Positions 21,960 through 33,968 are shown, numbered from the stretch's first letter. The stretch is DNA of 64,000 nucleotides from Flaccisagitta enflata (GCA_965153355.1 OZ231128.1:5022001-5086000); one strand, 5' to 3'. Program-made: numbers and translations. Notes: generated from the letters alone by a model not told the origin.

Positions 21960-24280
21960 CCTAACGCCTGATGAACGGAGAGTTCAACAAGGCCAGGCCA
22001 GACCGGGCGGGTGCATGGGCGTTGTGTATTCCCTGGAGCCTATCCCACTAGCTCCTTCAGACTATCGAGCTCTGTCAGATTTATCCGCAGATCATCTAGC
22101 ATATTTCTGAATCTGTTTCAGTGATTTGCTTCTTTTGCTGGTTACACCAGCCTCGGTGTGAGCGATACAAACCAACCGACTGACCAACGTGACCGATGAT
22201 GAATAATAAGAGCTAGTTATATGGGAATTAACTATGAAAAACACCCTAAAAAATACATTTGTGAATGACCATAAAAAGAACAGTTATGTCTGCAGGCTTG
22301 TACTTACTAACTACAAAACAAATTCTTCGATTGCAATCAGGCCCAGATAACAAAAAAAACCTTGCGAGGCTTATTGAAGGAACGTCCGTTTGTCTGTCAG
22401 TACATTACTATTTGGATGCTTGGCGTAAAGTTTATAAAGTTGTGTTTTTCTGCGCCTCTGTTCTCGTCCACAAATACCCCAGCCCGGCGCATTACAGCCT
22501 CATCACCCGTGCGCGTCTGGGGATCGCGGGCTCCACGACCAAATAATGATCGACTGGATCACTGCTCTCCTCAATGCTGAATGTCTATCTTGTTCTGTCG
22601 ATTTGCTATAAATACCCCTCTTTTTTTTAACCACGACTACTACGTGTGATCTATTTATTGGTTTCCTGACAAGTGATCATTTTTTCTCCAAAACTTGCCT
22701 TAAATGTATTCTGATCAAAACGATTGCTCCATTTTACTAATATTTAATTTTCCTTTCATGATGGACGTGTTGATAAATCGTTGTCATATTTAGTTGAGAC
22801 GAAATAGTTCTTCTCATAAGAAGGTTATCTGGATCAGGCTGCATATGATGAAATACTAAAATGGATGGACAATTAGTAAGTCAGCACGGTCAATTTTAAG
22901 TCATTCTTGGTCAATTTGAGTTATTCTGATCATTTGAGTCAATCTTGAACAATTTAAACTATGTTTTAAAGTCCATTTTGCAATCAATTTAGATCAAGAT
23001 TTGATCAATTTAATTATTCCTAAATCATTTTTAGGTCTGTTTTTAATCTTCCCAGTTTCATCTTGGATATCTTCCAATGAAGTCATTTTAGTTAAGTGAT
23101 TATAATTAAGCATATATAAGTCTATACACCTAATAACAACAATATCAGCCTACTCTAGGGTTGTCGCATTGGAAAGTGTGAAGTGACCTACATAGGAATA
23201 TCTCGATGATATCTAGATAATACGACCAATGCGACAACCCCTTCTTTCGTTCCTGCTTTTGTTAATAATAGAATCAATGTTAAAAGTATGTTGATGTACG
23301 CTCTCTCTTATGACGAATAAAAGATATTAAATGCATCGAAGAGTTTATTCTTGTCCAGGGGTGTATATAATTAAGTCGCTTTTGATTCCCCCCCCCCTGC
23401 CTTTGATTTTCTTCCCCGCGACGCGAGTCGCGTCGCATTTTAAAATCTATGTTTTTCTTCCCCATATACCTGTATAACAGTGTAGTTAAGGCTTAAATAG
23501 TGTTAAATTGTGTTTTACTAACTAGTTTTTATAATTTGGTATTGTCAAAAAGTTATTTTCCCAAAATTTTCTTTTTTTCTCTTTTTCCCCTTTTTGATTT
23601 TCTTCCCCATCTCCAGACCCTTTGATTTTTTTCAAAGGGGGGAAAACTCAATAATATACAGGCCTGTTCTTGTCTAAAAAGTGATGAGGTTAGAAAGAGA
23701 CAAATTGATGTGAGGTTTGCTAGTAACGGTTTGGGACGTAGATGGGTGATGGGAGAAGAGGTGGTTCTGGACGGTGAAAAATCAGGGACAAGGATAAGAA
23801 TCAACTAAGTAGAGTTGGAAAGATACGTAAAGACATACACATACACTCATACAGTTACATACAGGTATGCAGACATACAGATACAGACATACACACACAG
23901 GGTATTGTTATTTGCCAAAAGCTGGAATTTTCATTATTCTGGGCGAACTGACTGTGCCATGTCTGGCACTTTTTGACAGGGGCAAAGTCAGCGATCATAT
24001 GCCTTTCACATGCGTCCTTCTTACTGGTTCGTCCAATATCCATCCTTCAATACTGTAGGACCGCGCTTCATCAGTCCCATTAGGACTAAAGATTTTTCAC
24101 CTTTATTTCAGGATAACCTTTAAAGAGGTGAAATCATATTAAAAACTATCATTTGGGACCTCAAGATTTTGACCTTTATTGATGGGGAACCTTAAAAGGC
24201 GAGGCTGTCATTGCGGGGTTCCACTGTATTTCAAATGCCCAGTCCATCTTTCTGCTAGCCATTAAGCACAAATTGTTACC
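21960..24280. other. No gene recognised; mixed intergenic sequence
   Basis: A GC-richer patch at 22,450-22,560 has a short open frame without recognisable motifs. 22,860-23,110 is AT-rich with AAGTCATT-like repeats. 23,720-24,260 has short CATACA repeats. Specifically searched on the minus strand for further DPP-like exons; none were seen. Confidence 0.6.
23158..23241. repeat. Short hairpin element
   Basis: GGGTTGTCGCATTGG at 23,158 is matched in inverse by CCAATGCGACAACCCC at about 23,227, separated by about 50 bp. Probably a small MITE. Confidence 0.6.
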
Positions 24281-24305
24281 TGCTCCTTTTGGATAACATT
24301 TTTTT

Positions 24306-24309
<4 letters not shown>

Positions 24310-24395
<86 letters not shown>

Positions 24396-24589
24396 TTTCT
24401 TCTTTCTGCTTTCTGCCTACTTTCTTTCTCTTTCTTACTTTTTCTTTTTCTTTCTTTCTCTTTCTACTTTCTTTCTTTCTTTCTTTCTGCTTTCTTTCTT
24501 TCTTTCTTTCTTCTTTCTTTCTTTGCTCTGCTGTACACTCAATAGAATAGATTATTGAAACTATATATACTATATATTTATGTATATAG

Positions 24590-24623
<34 letters not shown>

Positions 24624-24625
24624 CT
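24310..24625. repeat. (CTTT)n and (TA)n microsatellites
   Basis: (CTTT)n 24,310-24,395 with interrupted copies to 24,525; (TA)n about 24,592-24,622. Confidence 0.95.
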
Positions 24626-24820
24626 ATATATATACATACTTCATACTCTCTACTATATATCTTCTCATTGGAAGCTTTAGACTTTGGATAAGCGGGGCCC
24701 AGTTTGTGCTGCTCTAGCATCGGTCACATTCTCCACTGTATTTATGATTCAGGTTTCCTCATTTCTGATGCAGCTAGACAGCTCAGCACAGCTGCAATAG
24801 CGACAATAGGGGTGACTGAC

Positions 24821-24880
24821 CTTCGTAAATCAATCTGAGACGCCGTTGAAGATGACGCCTTTACTACCGGAGGAAGTGAC
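24821..24880 (-). CDS. DPP6/DPP10-like exon 7, with a 1-nt deletion
   Basis: 60 nt after a (CT)n-AG acceptor; donor GAAG followed by GTCAGT. It reads VTSSGSKGVIFNGVSD, matching the propeller motif of DPP10 (LTSSGKEEIIFNGIADW). The next codons should be W-x-Y-E; the sequence GATTGATTTACGAAG gives a TGA, but one added G would give D-W-I-Y-E. The exon is therefore one base short (60 rather than 61). It is either a disabling deletion or an assembly error. Confidence 0.75.

Positions 24881-24887
<7 letters not shown>

Positions 24888-24916
<29 letters not shown>
24888..24916. repeat. (AG)n next to splice acceptor
   Basis: In the sense of the gene, (CT)n makes the polypyrimidine tract of the exon 7 acceptor. 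Confidence 0.9.
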
Positions 24917-24919
<3 letters not shown>

Positions 24920-25518
24920 AGAGCAAGGGCGAGAAAAAGAGATTGTCAGAACGATGAACTTGACGCCTGCTACTCTTTTGAGTGAGAAAACAATTTGAAT
25001 GTATTGCTCAAAGTTGGGAGTGAATAAAGAAGTTGGCCTTTGGTCTACATCACACATCAAGCTGTCAGAACCTTTTTTTTAAGCGCGACTCGATTTATCT
25101 CACTTTGCAGGTTCATCGGTATTTACATGGTACAGCTTTCGGTCGTTTTTTTTTTACAGTTTTTGACTCGTACACATAACCCCGTCACTATTCCTGACCC
25201 ACCCGTGAAACGACCATAGCACCTATATACAGGTACACCTCGCTATAACGGACCTAAGAGTAACGCAAATCCGCCTATAACGGATATGAAATGTTGGTGT
25301 AGATAGTGTTTTTATTTGTTTGCGTTGTGTCTCGAACAAAACGCGTTGACTTAACCACCTCCGGAATATTTCCTCACTCGTGTAATCATTTATCTTTATA
25401 CACAAAATGACCCCACTTATCACGATTGATGTTCTCCCTTTTTGATTGATTGTTCATTGTTGTGGTGTTGTTCCTAGTAGTTGGGGTGGCTCAATGTTCA
25501 TCCGTTATTCCTCTCTTT

Positions 25519-25930
<412 letters not shown>

Positions 25931-26389
25931 TTGGGTTACTGTTGTCATGGTTGATATCATCTTCCCCACACCTCCACCTGCAGCCACCTCGTTCGTTTTC
26001 CCACGTCGCGTCAGGTCGGTTTTTAACTTTTATGTTTTTCATTATCATTTGGAAAATAGAATTTGGAAATAGATCCCAAGGCCATATTGATATCGTTTTC
26101 CCGTCTGTTGACTCAATGTTTACACTTATCATTTTTCACGTCTTTCCGGTTTATCGAAATATAAAGCTGGGACAGCGTTCATATACATTTAAAATCTCCC
26201 TATTTCCTTGACTATTGCTTTTAGAGCATGAATGGACCCATGAACCCGCCGTTCCGATGTACGGACATTCGGACAAGTTTCCCCATCCTAATCGTTAAAA
26301 ATTGATCATACCACTCGTCTGTTTTTCTCTGTTTTGACTGTACTCCATTGTCAATTTTTCGTCCTTTCAAAATTTAAACACACTCCTTA

Positions 26390-26577
26390 CCCACGCCTTG
26401 CACTACCGAATAGATGCGGCAAGCACTGAGATTATCAATCCGCACCTCGGATACTGCATGGCGCTAAAGCGGATAGTATTTGGGCCCAGATGAGCTCCGC
26501 GCCTCCGCGGCACTGCCTACAACCCCTGAGGCGTACCTCTGGCATGAGAAGTCCCGGCAAACCATTCCGGAGATTAA
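26390..26577 (+). CDS. Candidate exon of unrecognised plus-strand gene, frameshifted
   Basis: A GC-rich island in AT-rich DNA. One frame reads LHYRIDAASTEIINPHLGYC then MALKRIVFGP. One base later the frame shifts and continues DELRASAALPTTPEAYLWHE then KSRQTIPEIK. Both halves look like ordinary protein and together form one plausible segment, so a +1 base between GP and DEL is suspected. No family recognised. It is nested, in antisense orientation, in an intron of the DPP-like gene. Confidence 0.3.
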
Positions 26578-27288
26578 AGTGTTTTTTGTTTTCATATGTT
26601 GAAGGTGTAGATCACATCAGATGTAGTAGGTTCAGTAATCAAAACTGTGTTCAATACTACTAATTGCATAAATGTGTTTATTTGATTGTTGACATGAATT
26701 GGAAAATTTACCAAAATTTCTATCCCGATTCTGATTGGCTGTTGTCAGATTATTTTGCCATTTTAAAAGAAAGTAACCTAAAAACCGCATTATGCAAATA
26801 GAGTTTTTCACGCTGGCATCATAGGCATTCCTTTATATCCTTCAACCTTATGTCCCTTTCTTTCACAAATTGATCTAAAATATCAAAATAGCATTTCAAC
26901 TCGCTTTTCCAAAAACTACTTCAAAATACCTTCCATTTGAGACCAGTCTGTCACTCGAGTCGTTTAGAAATGAGAGCAATTTAAAGGAAAACAGTCCAAA
27001 TGACAATTTTTTTGCAAAGAAGCAAATTGAATATGATGACATCTAGTTCCGTACATGTTCCGAGGATCAAATCTTTGTAAAAAAATCCTGGGAGTTAGTC
27101 TTCACAAAATGCATCAACATTATCTCTCAGGAACTTTCTTTTAGAATTCAATTATCTCTATTACTTTTTTAGTTACGTCATCATAGAATATTCCAAACGC
27201 AAAAAATCATGCTGTAGGTAGGTCATCAACCCTTTTTTCATTCTTTCCTTTAAATGCTTTGCTACGTTTTTTGTTCATCATAATCCAG

Positions 27289-27458
27289 CTCCCTCTGCTC
27301 TTATCTTCCGAGACAACCCATTCCCTCCTGAGCAGCGATGCTACGCCCTGCACCTGAACCAGCACCCCTACAAATTTCCAGTACTAAGCCCAAATTTCAT
27401 AAAGTACAAACGCGTCCATTCCATCCGGCGCCACATCCCTAATACCAAGAAGAGATAA
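27289..27458 (+). CDS. Candidate C-terminal exon of unrecognised plus-strand gene
   Basis: Acceptor CATAATCCAG, then an open frame of 55 codons: PSALIFRDNPFPPEQRCYAL, HLNQHPYKFPVLSPNFIKYK, RVHSIRRHIPNTKKR, TAA. It has no Met start, so it would be the end of a protein. Composition is clearly protein-like and unlike the repeats. It may belong with the island at 26,390-26,577, although the intron phases between them do not match as read. The family is not recognised. Confidence 0.4.
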
Positions 27459-27533
27459 AAAAAGACCAACCCCCTACAGACTTTAAAATCGATTTGCGCT
27501 CACTCTTGTCTGTAGACTGCGCGTGTATCTCAC

Positions 27534-27789
27534 CTGGACATCCTCATCACTCATTTGTGAGCGGTAATAAATGTTGTTTTGATAAACATAGACGAAGGCG
27601 TGATTACGAGGGCTCCACTTGACGAGCTGAAGGCGGATTGGAGCCTCGTTCAGGAAGGTGGAAGGGAAGGTGGAGGAAGTGGAAGAGGAGGAAGAGGAAG
27701 AGGAGGAAGAGGAAGAGGAGGAAGAGGAAGCGGGAGAGATGGAAGCGCCAGGTGGGGAAGTAGGAGAAGCGCCGTCAGATGCGATCATT
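27534..27789 (-). CDS. DPP6/DPP10-like exon 6, with Ser-rich insert
   Basis: 256 nt; 1 nt completes a Lys codon and the exon ends in phase 0 (acceptor TCCTCCGCTAG, donor GTCCAG followed by GTGAGA). It reads MIASDGASPTSPPGASISPA, then a run of about 17 Ser/Thr encoded by (TCC/TCT)n, then NEAPIRLQLVKWSPRNHAFV and YVYQNNIYYRSQMSDEDVQ. The last part is the propeller blade motif W-S-P...A-Y-V...N-I-Y of the DPP4 family. The Ser run is an insertion not present in the vertebrate proteins I know and probably loops out between blades. Confidence 0.8.
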
Positions 27790-28421
27790 CTAGCGGAGGA
27801 AGAAGACGAGAATGAGGATGAAGAAGGAGATGAGGACGAGGATGAGGATGAGGAGGAAGACAAAGAAATGTTCTTTTTTTGAGCGATATTGCGATGATTT
27901 GGGATTAAATCGATAAGCCGTCTGCGATGGGATATGGAGGAAAAAAAGATGGAAGAAAAAAGATGGTTGAAAATATTGGGAATAAAAGAAGAAAAAAAAA
28001 GAGCGGTGGGAAATAACGAAAAGGCGATAAAGATGGTGTCGTGGGTTAAGGGAATGAAGAGGCATGTAGAGGCATTGAGCGCTTTGTGTGGAGGTGGTGG
28101 ATCAGGGCTACGGCAAAACTGGTGGGAATGAGTCAAATGACCATTTTTTGTAATTGGAGAAAAGGACAGAAGTTATTTGACTATGGATGAGCGAGGGTGT
28201 GCGAGGAAAGGGGTTAGCCCAGAACAATATAGGGCGGTTAAAAAAGCTAGTTTGTACTATACTGTTACATAACTATAACTTATATATCATATATTCTATA
28301 TGCAAAATGGGCTGTTTTGATCTTTTCGAGACTGAATATATTGAAGCAGGCATGATATTTGAGGGTTTTCTTTAGATAGTTCCAGTAGACTTAGACTTTA
28401 GAGTAAGACAGTGTGACTTAC

Positions 28422-28474
28422 TTGCTTTTAACGATGTATATTTTGTAGTATGCGAGCGTGGAGTGACGGAAAAC
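28422..28474 (-). CDS. DPP6/DPP10-like exon 5
   Basis: 53 nt, phase 0 start and phase 2 end (acceptor TTGTTCTTTATCAG, donor AGCAA followed by GTAAGT). It reads VFRHSTLAYYKIYIVKS. It matches the DPP-family stretch R/Q-HS...Y-Y-x-I-Y that follows the first propeller blade. Confidence 0.8.
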
Positions 28475-28502
28475 CTGATAAAGAACAATAGTAAAAAATG
28501 AT

Positions 28503-28530
28503 CCTGTGTGTGTGTGTGTGTGTGTGTGTA

Positions 28531-28596
<66 letters not shown>

Positions 28597-28612
28597 TGTG
28601 AGTGTGTGTGTG
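28503..28612. repeat. (TG)n microsatellite
   Basis: TG repeat, interrupted twice, about 30 bp upstream (sense) of the exon 5 acceptor. Confidence 0.95.
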
Positions 28613-28849
28613 TGTGTTTAAGTGTGCACGCATGTGTGCTCTCGTGTATGTGTTTATTGTTTTCTTTATTGCGTATCAGTCAACCTTGTGTACTACACAA
28701 GTATTGCATAAGTTTAAATCAAACACTCTGAATTCGTTGGGTGTGGCTGAAATCATTAACGTGCTCCAGACAGGAAGGGCACGTGATAGACATAACTTAT
28801 TACATGATATGGTACGTGATAAATATATTTCCAGTTTTACTGCGTACAT

Positions 28850-29117
28850 AGGGGGCGTTTTTTACTCAGAGACAATCGCGTTTTTAACGAGCCACTCGGT
28901 CATTGCTACATTCCTCGTTCGCTCGCACCTCTCACTCGCTCCGTAGCGCTCTGCTTCGCTATGGTCGCTTCGCTCACTCACTCCAATCACAGGCTCGCTC
29001 ACTCACTTCACTCACTCCCTTGTGGGACAGTTGAAATGCATCAAAATGTGTTCACGCTGCAAACATGTTGAACAGGAGCAAACGCGTTTTTATTCTTCAC
29101 TAGAAACACGCCCTCAC
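28850..29117. mobile_element. CGCTCACT-rich MITE abutting an exon
   Basis: Terminal inverted repeat GGGGGCGTTTTTTACTC at one end and ACTAGAAACACGCCCTC at the other, with an interior of CACTCGCTC-type units, GGGACAGTTGAAA and TGTTCACGCTG. No coding capacity. Its right end lies at the 5' splice site of DPP-like exon 4: the donor GTGAGGGCG takes all but its first two bases from the MITE end. Confidence 0.75.
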
Positions 29118-29198
29118 CGGTTTTTCGTTGTGAACGATGAGGATAAACTGCCTATCACGAGAAGCCGAATACTTGAGATTACACTCGCCGAGGGATCT
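29118..29198 (-). CDS. DPP6/DPP10-like exon 4
   Basis: 81 nt, 27 codons, phase 0/0 (acceptor TTTTTGACTTTCAG, donor AAACCG followed by GTGAGG). It reads RSLGECNLKYSASRDRQFIL then IVHNEKP. Compare DPP6 LRAIRYEISPDREYALFSYN: the S-x-D-R-x-x-L-x-x-x-N/H motif of propeller blade 1 is clear. Confidence 0.75.
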
Positions 29199-29929
29199 CT
29201 GAAAGTCAAAAACCAGCTCCAAGTCAGAATTTACATTCATAACTTGGCTGACCATGGGTGTATGGGGAGGGACGTCAGGGACGTCGGCTGACGTCCCTGT
29301 TTGTCGGACTTACACTCCTGTTGGACTCAAGCCCAAGTAGAAAAAGAAGGCAAAAAATGAAGAAAAATGAAAGAAAAAGAAAAACTGGAGGATAAAAAAC
29401 ACTCTCAGGAAAAAGAATGAGAAAGAATAAGTGTTTTTTTATCAAATATGCATGCATCTCTTACACGAGAATATAATTTAAGATTGAAAAAACTGAATAT
29501 GTAACGATACTTTTGGGTTTGAAGCTCTGTCAGACTTGAAACCGGTTGCTGACGGCCCTTTGAAATTCTATGCCATACAGTTATGCTTGGCTCTTTGAAT
29601 GTTTCTCCTTAGTATGAAAAAGCATTAAAAAGGAACATAAGTGCATAACGTGGAAGAGATTTGTATACCAGTTTCATGTCTGCCAGAGCCTCTTTAGTCC
29701 GACAGGTTTACATGTATATTTGTCCCTTTTAGATATGATACACGGCGCATTGTAAAGGCTATATTCACTTATTAGGTGGCACGTGCCATGACATGCCTTT
29801 TGGCACACTTATTGGCACACTTTGTTTCTTACAGAAAAATACACTAAGGATAAAATCTATGATAATGTTATTGTGCCATTCATGTGTCTGCATTTGCATA
29901 CACGTATATACTAGTATACCTGTAAAGGT

Positions 29930-29982
29930 CTCTCTCTCTTCTCTCTCTTCTCTCTCTCCTTTCTCTCTCTCCTTTCTCTCTC

Positions 29983-30079
<97 letters not shown>

Positions 30080-30100
30080 TGTCTCTCTCTCTCTCTCTGA
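29930..30100. repeat. (TC)n microsatellite
   Basis: TC repeat with TCTCTCTT interruptions at its left edge; in intron 29,199-30,801. Confidence 0.95.
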
Positions 30101-30369
30101 TCATCATCGTCATCATCATTGAAATGATTTCACTGATCTGTAAATCTGCCCCTTACATTGCCCCTTGAAAAAGAGTTTTACTGATTTCAAAAACTAATAG
30201 CGTGAAAGTGTGCCAACAGGTGTGCCAAATGCGTGCCAAAGGCGTGCCATGGCGCGTGCCAGTTAGTAAACTATCGCATTGCGCCGTGTGATATCAAAAG
30301 GCAAAATCAGCCTTAGGTAAGGAAATATGAATGTGATGCCATGAAAATGATGACGTTTTGGAATAAGGA

Positions 30370-30795
<426 letters not shown>

Positions 30796-30801
30796 CCTTA
30801 C

Positions 30802-30927
30802 GAAAGTGGTGTTGTCCATCAGTTCCAATTGCTCATTATTCTCGGCATTCCTCAGGATAATTGCATCATTTGAGTTGCGATAGATGAATTCTGAGTTGGA
30901 CACCCAATGTCCATCAAAAAGGCGAGG
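30802..30927 (-). CDS. DPP6/DPP10-like exon 3
   Basis: 126 nt, 42 codons, phase 0/0 (acceptor CCGCAG, donor ACTTTC followed by GTAAGG). It reads PRLFDGHWVSNSEFIYRNSN, DAIILRNAENNEQLELMDNT and TF. It matches the DPP family W-I/V-S-D/N-x-E-F/Y-I/L-Y-R/K...N-A/V-E-x-x...L-x-x-N-T/S-T-F, the start of the beta-propeller. This is the clearest family signature in the gene. Confidence 0.85.
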
Positions 30928-31034
30928 CTGCGGAAAAAAAAAAGGATTTAAAAGTGGCAATGATTGGAAATTGCTTTTCTCTTATTTGTTTCTATGCTAA
31001 GGCAGGGAACGAGAGAAAACAGCGAGAATGTTAT

Positions 31035-31163
31035 ACAGTACCTTCCGAGCAATACCGGCTAAAACTGGAGGACTAATTTTTGTTACTTTTATTTCATTAT
31101 CCAAACTTTATCTTTTGTATCTAACTTAATATAAAGATACTTACTTCCTTGAACATATTTGGC

Positions 31164-31197
<34 letters not shown>

Positions 31198-32012
31198 ACT
31201 CGTGAAATCAAAGTGCATGAAGACATCAATATGGAGTGTTCTAACCCAGACCATTGGATTCAGCAGAAAATTTTACCTATCCTAGACCATAAGAACAGCT
31301 CAAGCAGACAATTATTTCAGGTTTTACAGTTATCTTAAGTTTTTAAGGACAATTGTCTCAAAATGATTTTAGACAATTGTCCTTAAAAACTTTAAATGGC
31401 CATAAAACCTGAAATAATAGTCTGCTTGAGCTGTTCTTGTAGTCTAGGATAGGTAAAACTTTCTTCTGAATCCAATGATCTGGGTTAGAACACTCCATAT
31501 TGATTAGCATAACAAGAGTTCACGCAAAGTCATAGGAAAGTTCTCTATCAAAGGAATATGACTCAAAATCATGAACACAGATAACCCAAGACAAAAATTT
31601 GGTCCTGGGACCTCCAGAAAATACCGCCGCCACCCCCCTCATATCCCATAGAAAATGTACAGGACAAATTTTTTGCCTATATTTCATTATGGGAAAGAGG
31701 ACAGGTGGCGGCGCCAATTTATTGGGGTTCCAGGGCAAAATTTTTCTCATGGACCACCTGTAAACATGATTTTGGGCCATATCCCTCTGATAGAGAACTC
31801 TTCTATGACATCGCATTTTTTGTTGTTAGGCTAATATTGATGTCTTCATGCAATTTGATTTCACGAGTTATTTTTTTTGAAAGCCAAATATGTTCAAGAA
31901 ATTAAGTATCTTTTAATTAAATTAGTTACAAAAAATAAAATTTAGGAAATAAAATTAAAGTAATAAAAATTAATGCTCCAGTTTTAGCCGGGTTTGCTTG
32001 GGAGGTACTGTA
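31035..32012. mobile_element. Nested foldback element (clover-leaf inverted repeats), about 980 bp
   Basis: Outer arms 31,035-31,235 and 31,836-32,012 are inverted copies (roughly 85% by eye), including GGCTAAAACTGGAG and TTGAACATATTTGGC. Between them are two further inverted repeats: one centred near 31,365 (arms about 135 bp, with AACAGCTCAAGCAGAC) and one near 31,668 (arms about 120 bp, with AGTTCTCTATCAAAGG). No coding. It occupies most of the intron between DPP-like exons 2 and 3. Confidence 0.8.
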
Positions 32013-32147
32013 CAAGAATAGGATTTTTTTCTAAGTCCTGAGTCCTTGGCTGAGATGCCAGACTTGCCAGCACCATCAAAACTCCAGTCCAGCGCAAATT
32101 TAATTGGCAGCCAAGAAAATTGGCGTAAAATCGGATTCAACGTAAAT

Positions 32148-32757
32148 GTACCATCTTGGCCAAAATAAAAGTCCAAGTAAAACAGTAAAGTTTTTTATTG
32201 CTGTTATTTCCTGTACAAAATTCGATTTTTCTTTAAAAATAACAAGTTTAGGCCTTTTTGGTACCAAATATCATTTGTAATCATTGCGGTAGACATAGAT
32301 GAAGGATATTTGAACAATTTTGTACAACAAGTCCTTTGATTCTTTTAACAATTTTTGTCTTTAGAGCTTTCAGATAAAGGTATATTCATTTTGATATAAA
32401 ATCTAAATGGTTTGAACTAAAAAAATCTGTTTGGCGTCATTAGGCAGATTATATGAAGCTCTTTCCAATGGTCCCCGATTTTTATATGATTTTATCATGA
32501 TAAGCTAAGAAAAAGTGAAACAGGTCAATTTTTCCCCCTTCAATTTTGGCATATTTTCTGTTTTTTGTTAAGGTGAACGTTTATACTCTTTTAGCTCTAA
32601 AATCTAAACGAATGAGCTACTGAGCTCTGCTTGGCGCCATTTTGAAGATATTTTCAAACTCTTTCTAATGGTCATTGATTTTAATAGGTTTTGATAAGAT
32701 GTTTTATCACAAATTAGCCATATAGGTTGGACTTTTATTTTGGCCAAGATGGTATAC
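32148..32757. mobile_element. MITE with 30-bp terminal inverted repeats
   Basis: GTACCATCTTGGCCAAAATA then AAAGTCCAA at 32,148 is matched in inverse at 32,727-32,757. The interior is AT-rich with two related TTTGATAAGAT/CATGATAAGC halves and no coding. Confidence 0.75.
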
Positions 32758-32793
32758 CGTAAATATCGTTAATACCGTTATGCGCCGAGGTAC

Positions 32794-32861
32794 CTTGTAT
32801 TTAGCATTGAAGACGTCGTTGAAGGCAAATCGTGGACCTTTGAGCCGATTGTCATTTTCGT
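32794..32861 (-). CDS. DPP6/DPP10-like exon 2
   Basis: 68 nt; 2 nt complete an Asp codon and the exon ends in phase 0 (acceptor TTTTCCCCTTTTAAAG, donor TACAAG followed by GTACCT). It reads DENDNRLKGPRFAFNDVFNA then KYK. DPP10 has DELTNSSETRLSLEDLFRKDF at this place; F-x-D-x-F links the membrane anchor to the propeller. Confidence 0.75.
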
Positions 32862-32942
32862 CTTTAAAAGGGGAAAATCCGAAAAAAGAAGATGATTGGA
32901 ATCAAAATGAGTTGGAAATGTTAAAGAATTGTTTCTTTTCCG

Positions 32943-33402
32943 TCTCACTTGGGGCGTGTTTCTACTGACAACTACAACCGCGATCATTCTTGATAATTGC
33001 GGTTCACACTCGACTGATTCGCGAAGTGAAATGAGCATCTAATCCTGGGCTAAAATCCATCCTTAAATGGATATCCCTTGATTTAGAGCTTACATATAAG
33101 AATAAGTCATAGCAACAAGCTACTTTAAAGCTAAAATTGCTAGATTTCTACACAAGGATTTTCATCAGAAAGAAAAATTACTTCGCGATTTACAATTAAA
33201 CAAAGTAAGTGTGGGTTACACAATTCCACCATTTTTTGAGGGAGTGAGTGAAGTAAGTGAGCAAGCTAATAAATAGTGCAAGCGAGCAAAGCCCTGCACA
33301 GTCTGTAAGTAGATTGAGCAATACAAGCGGACGAACACAGCAAGCGACCAAATGGCCGTTTAAAACCGCGGTTACATGTGACTAGAAACACGCCCTCAGT
33401 CA
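32943..33402. mobile_element. CGCTCACT-type MITE, longer copy
   Basis: GGGGCGTGTTTCTACTGACA at the left end and ACTAGAAACACGCCCTC at the right. The right half has GAGTGAGTGAAGTAAGTGAGC units; the left half carries about 190 bp not shared with the other copies. Confidence 0.6.
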
Positions 33403-33968
33403 CAGAACAAGCAAAGCAAACACAATTTTTGTGTCGCTTAAACTATCATCGTGGGATAGACACCAACACTTGTCAGCAACTAGATAAAAATCTAAACAAT
33501 TAAGCACGATGTAAAATATGGGAGCCAGAATATTTAACAGGTGCCTCTCTCATTACGCCACATTAAAAGATTTCCGGCATTTTGAAAATCTTTACGCGTA
33601 GTATCAATGGAAAGCAAATTATCATTGCTTCATAAACGCTATTTCATGATACCTAAAGCGGTGTAAAAACAAAACACACACACACAAAAAAGTAACAAGT
33701 GGACGGGATCCGACTGATTGGAACAACGTTAGTAAAGGTATTTTAGTCGGGAGAGCGGATTCATGTTGTCATGGGGTAATTATATACAATGACATGAATA
33801 GTTACGTATGGAATGAATACGCTGCTCCATTAGTCATTTGGGAAACTATCCACATTTACACTGCCATATGGTCACTTCCTTTAGTGAGGGATTCAACAAC
33901 CATAAACTAATGTCAAATGCTACTGTTGGGTGCTTCACATTGCAAAAGTTGGAAATTTCTTTTCACCT

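Noticed and set aside
22440-22560. GC-rich open frame as retroelement coding region
   Set aside because: Too short and without motifs of any known element.
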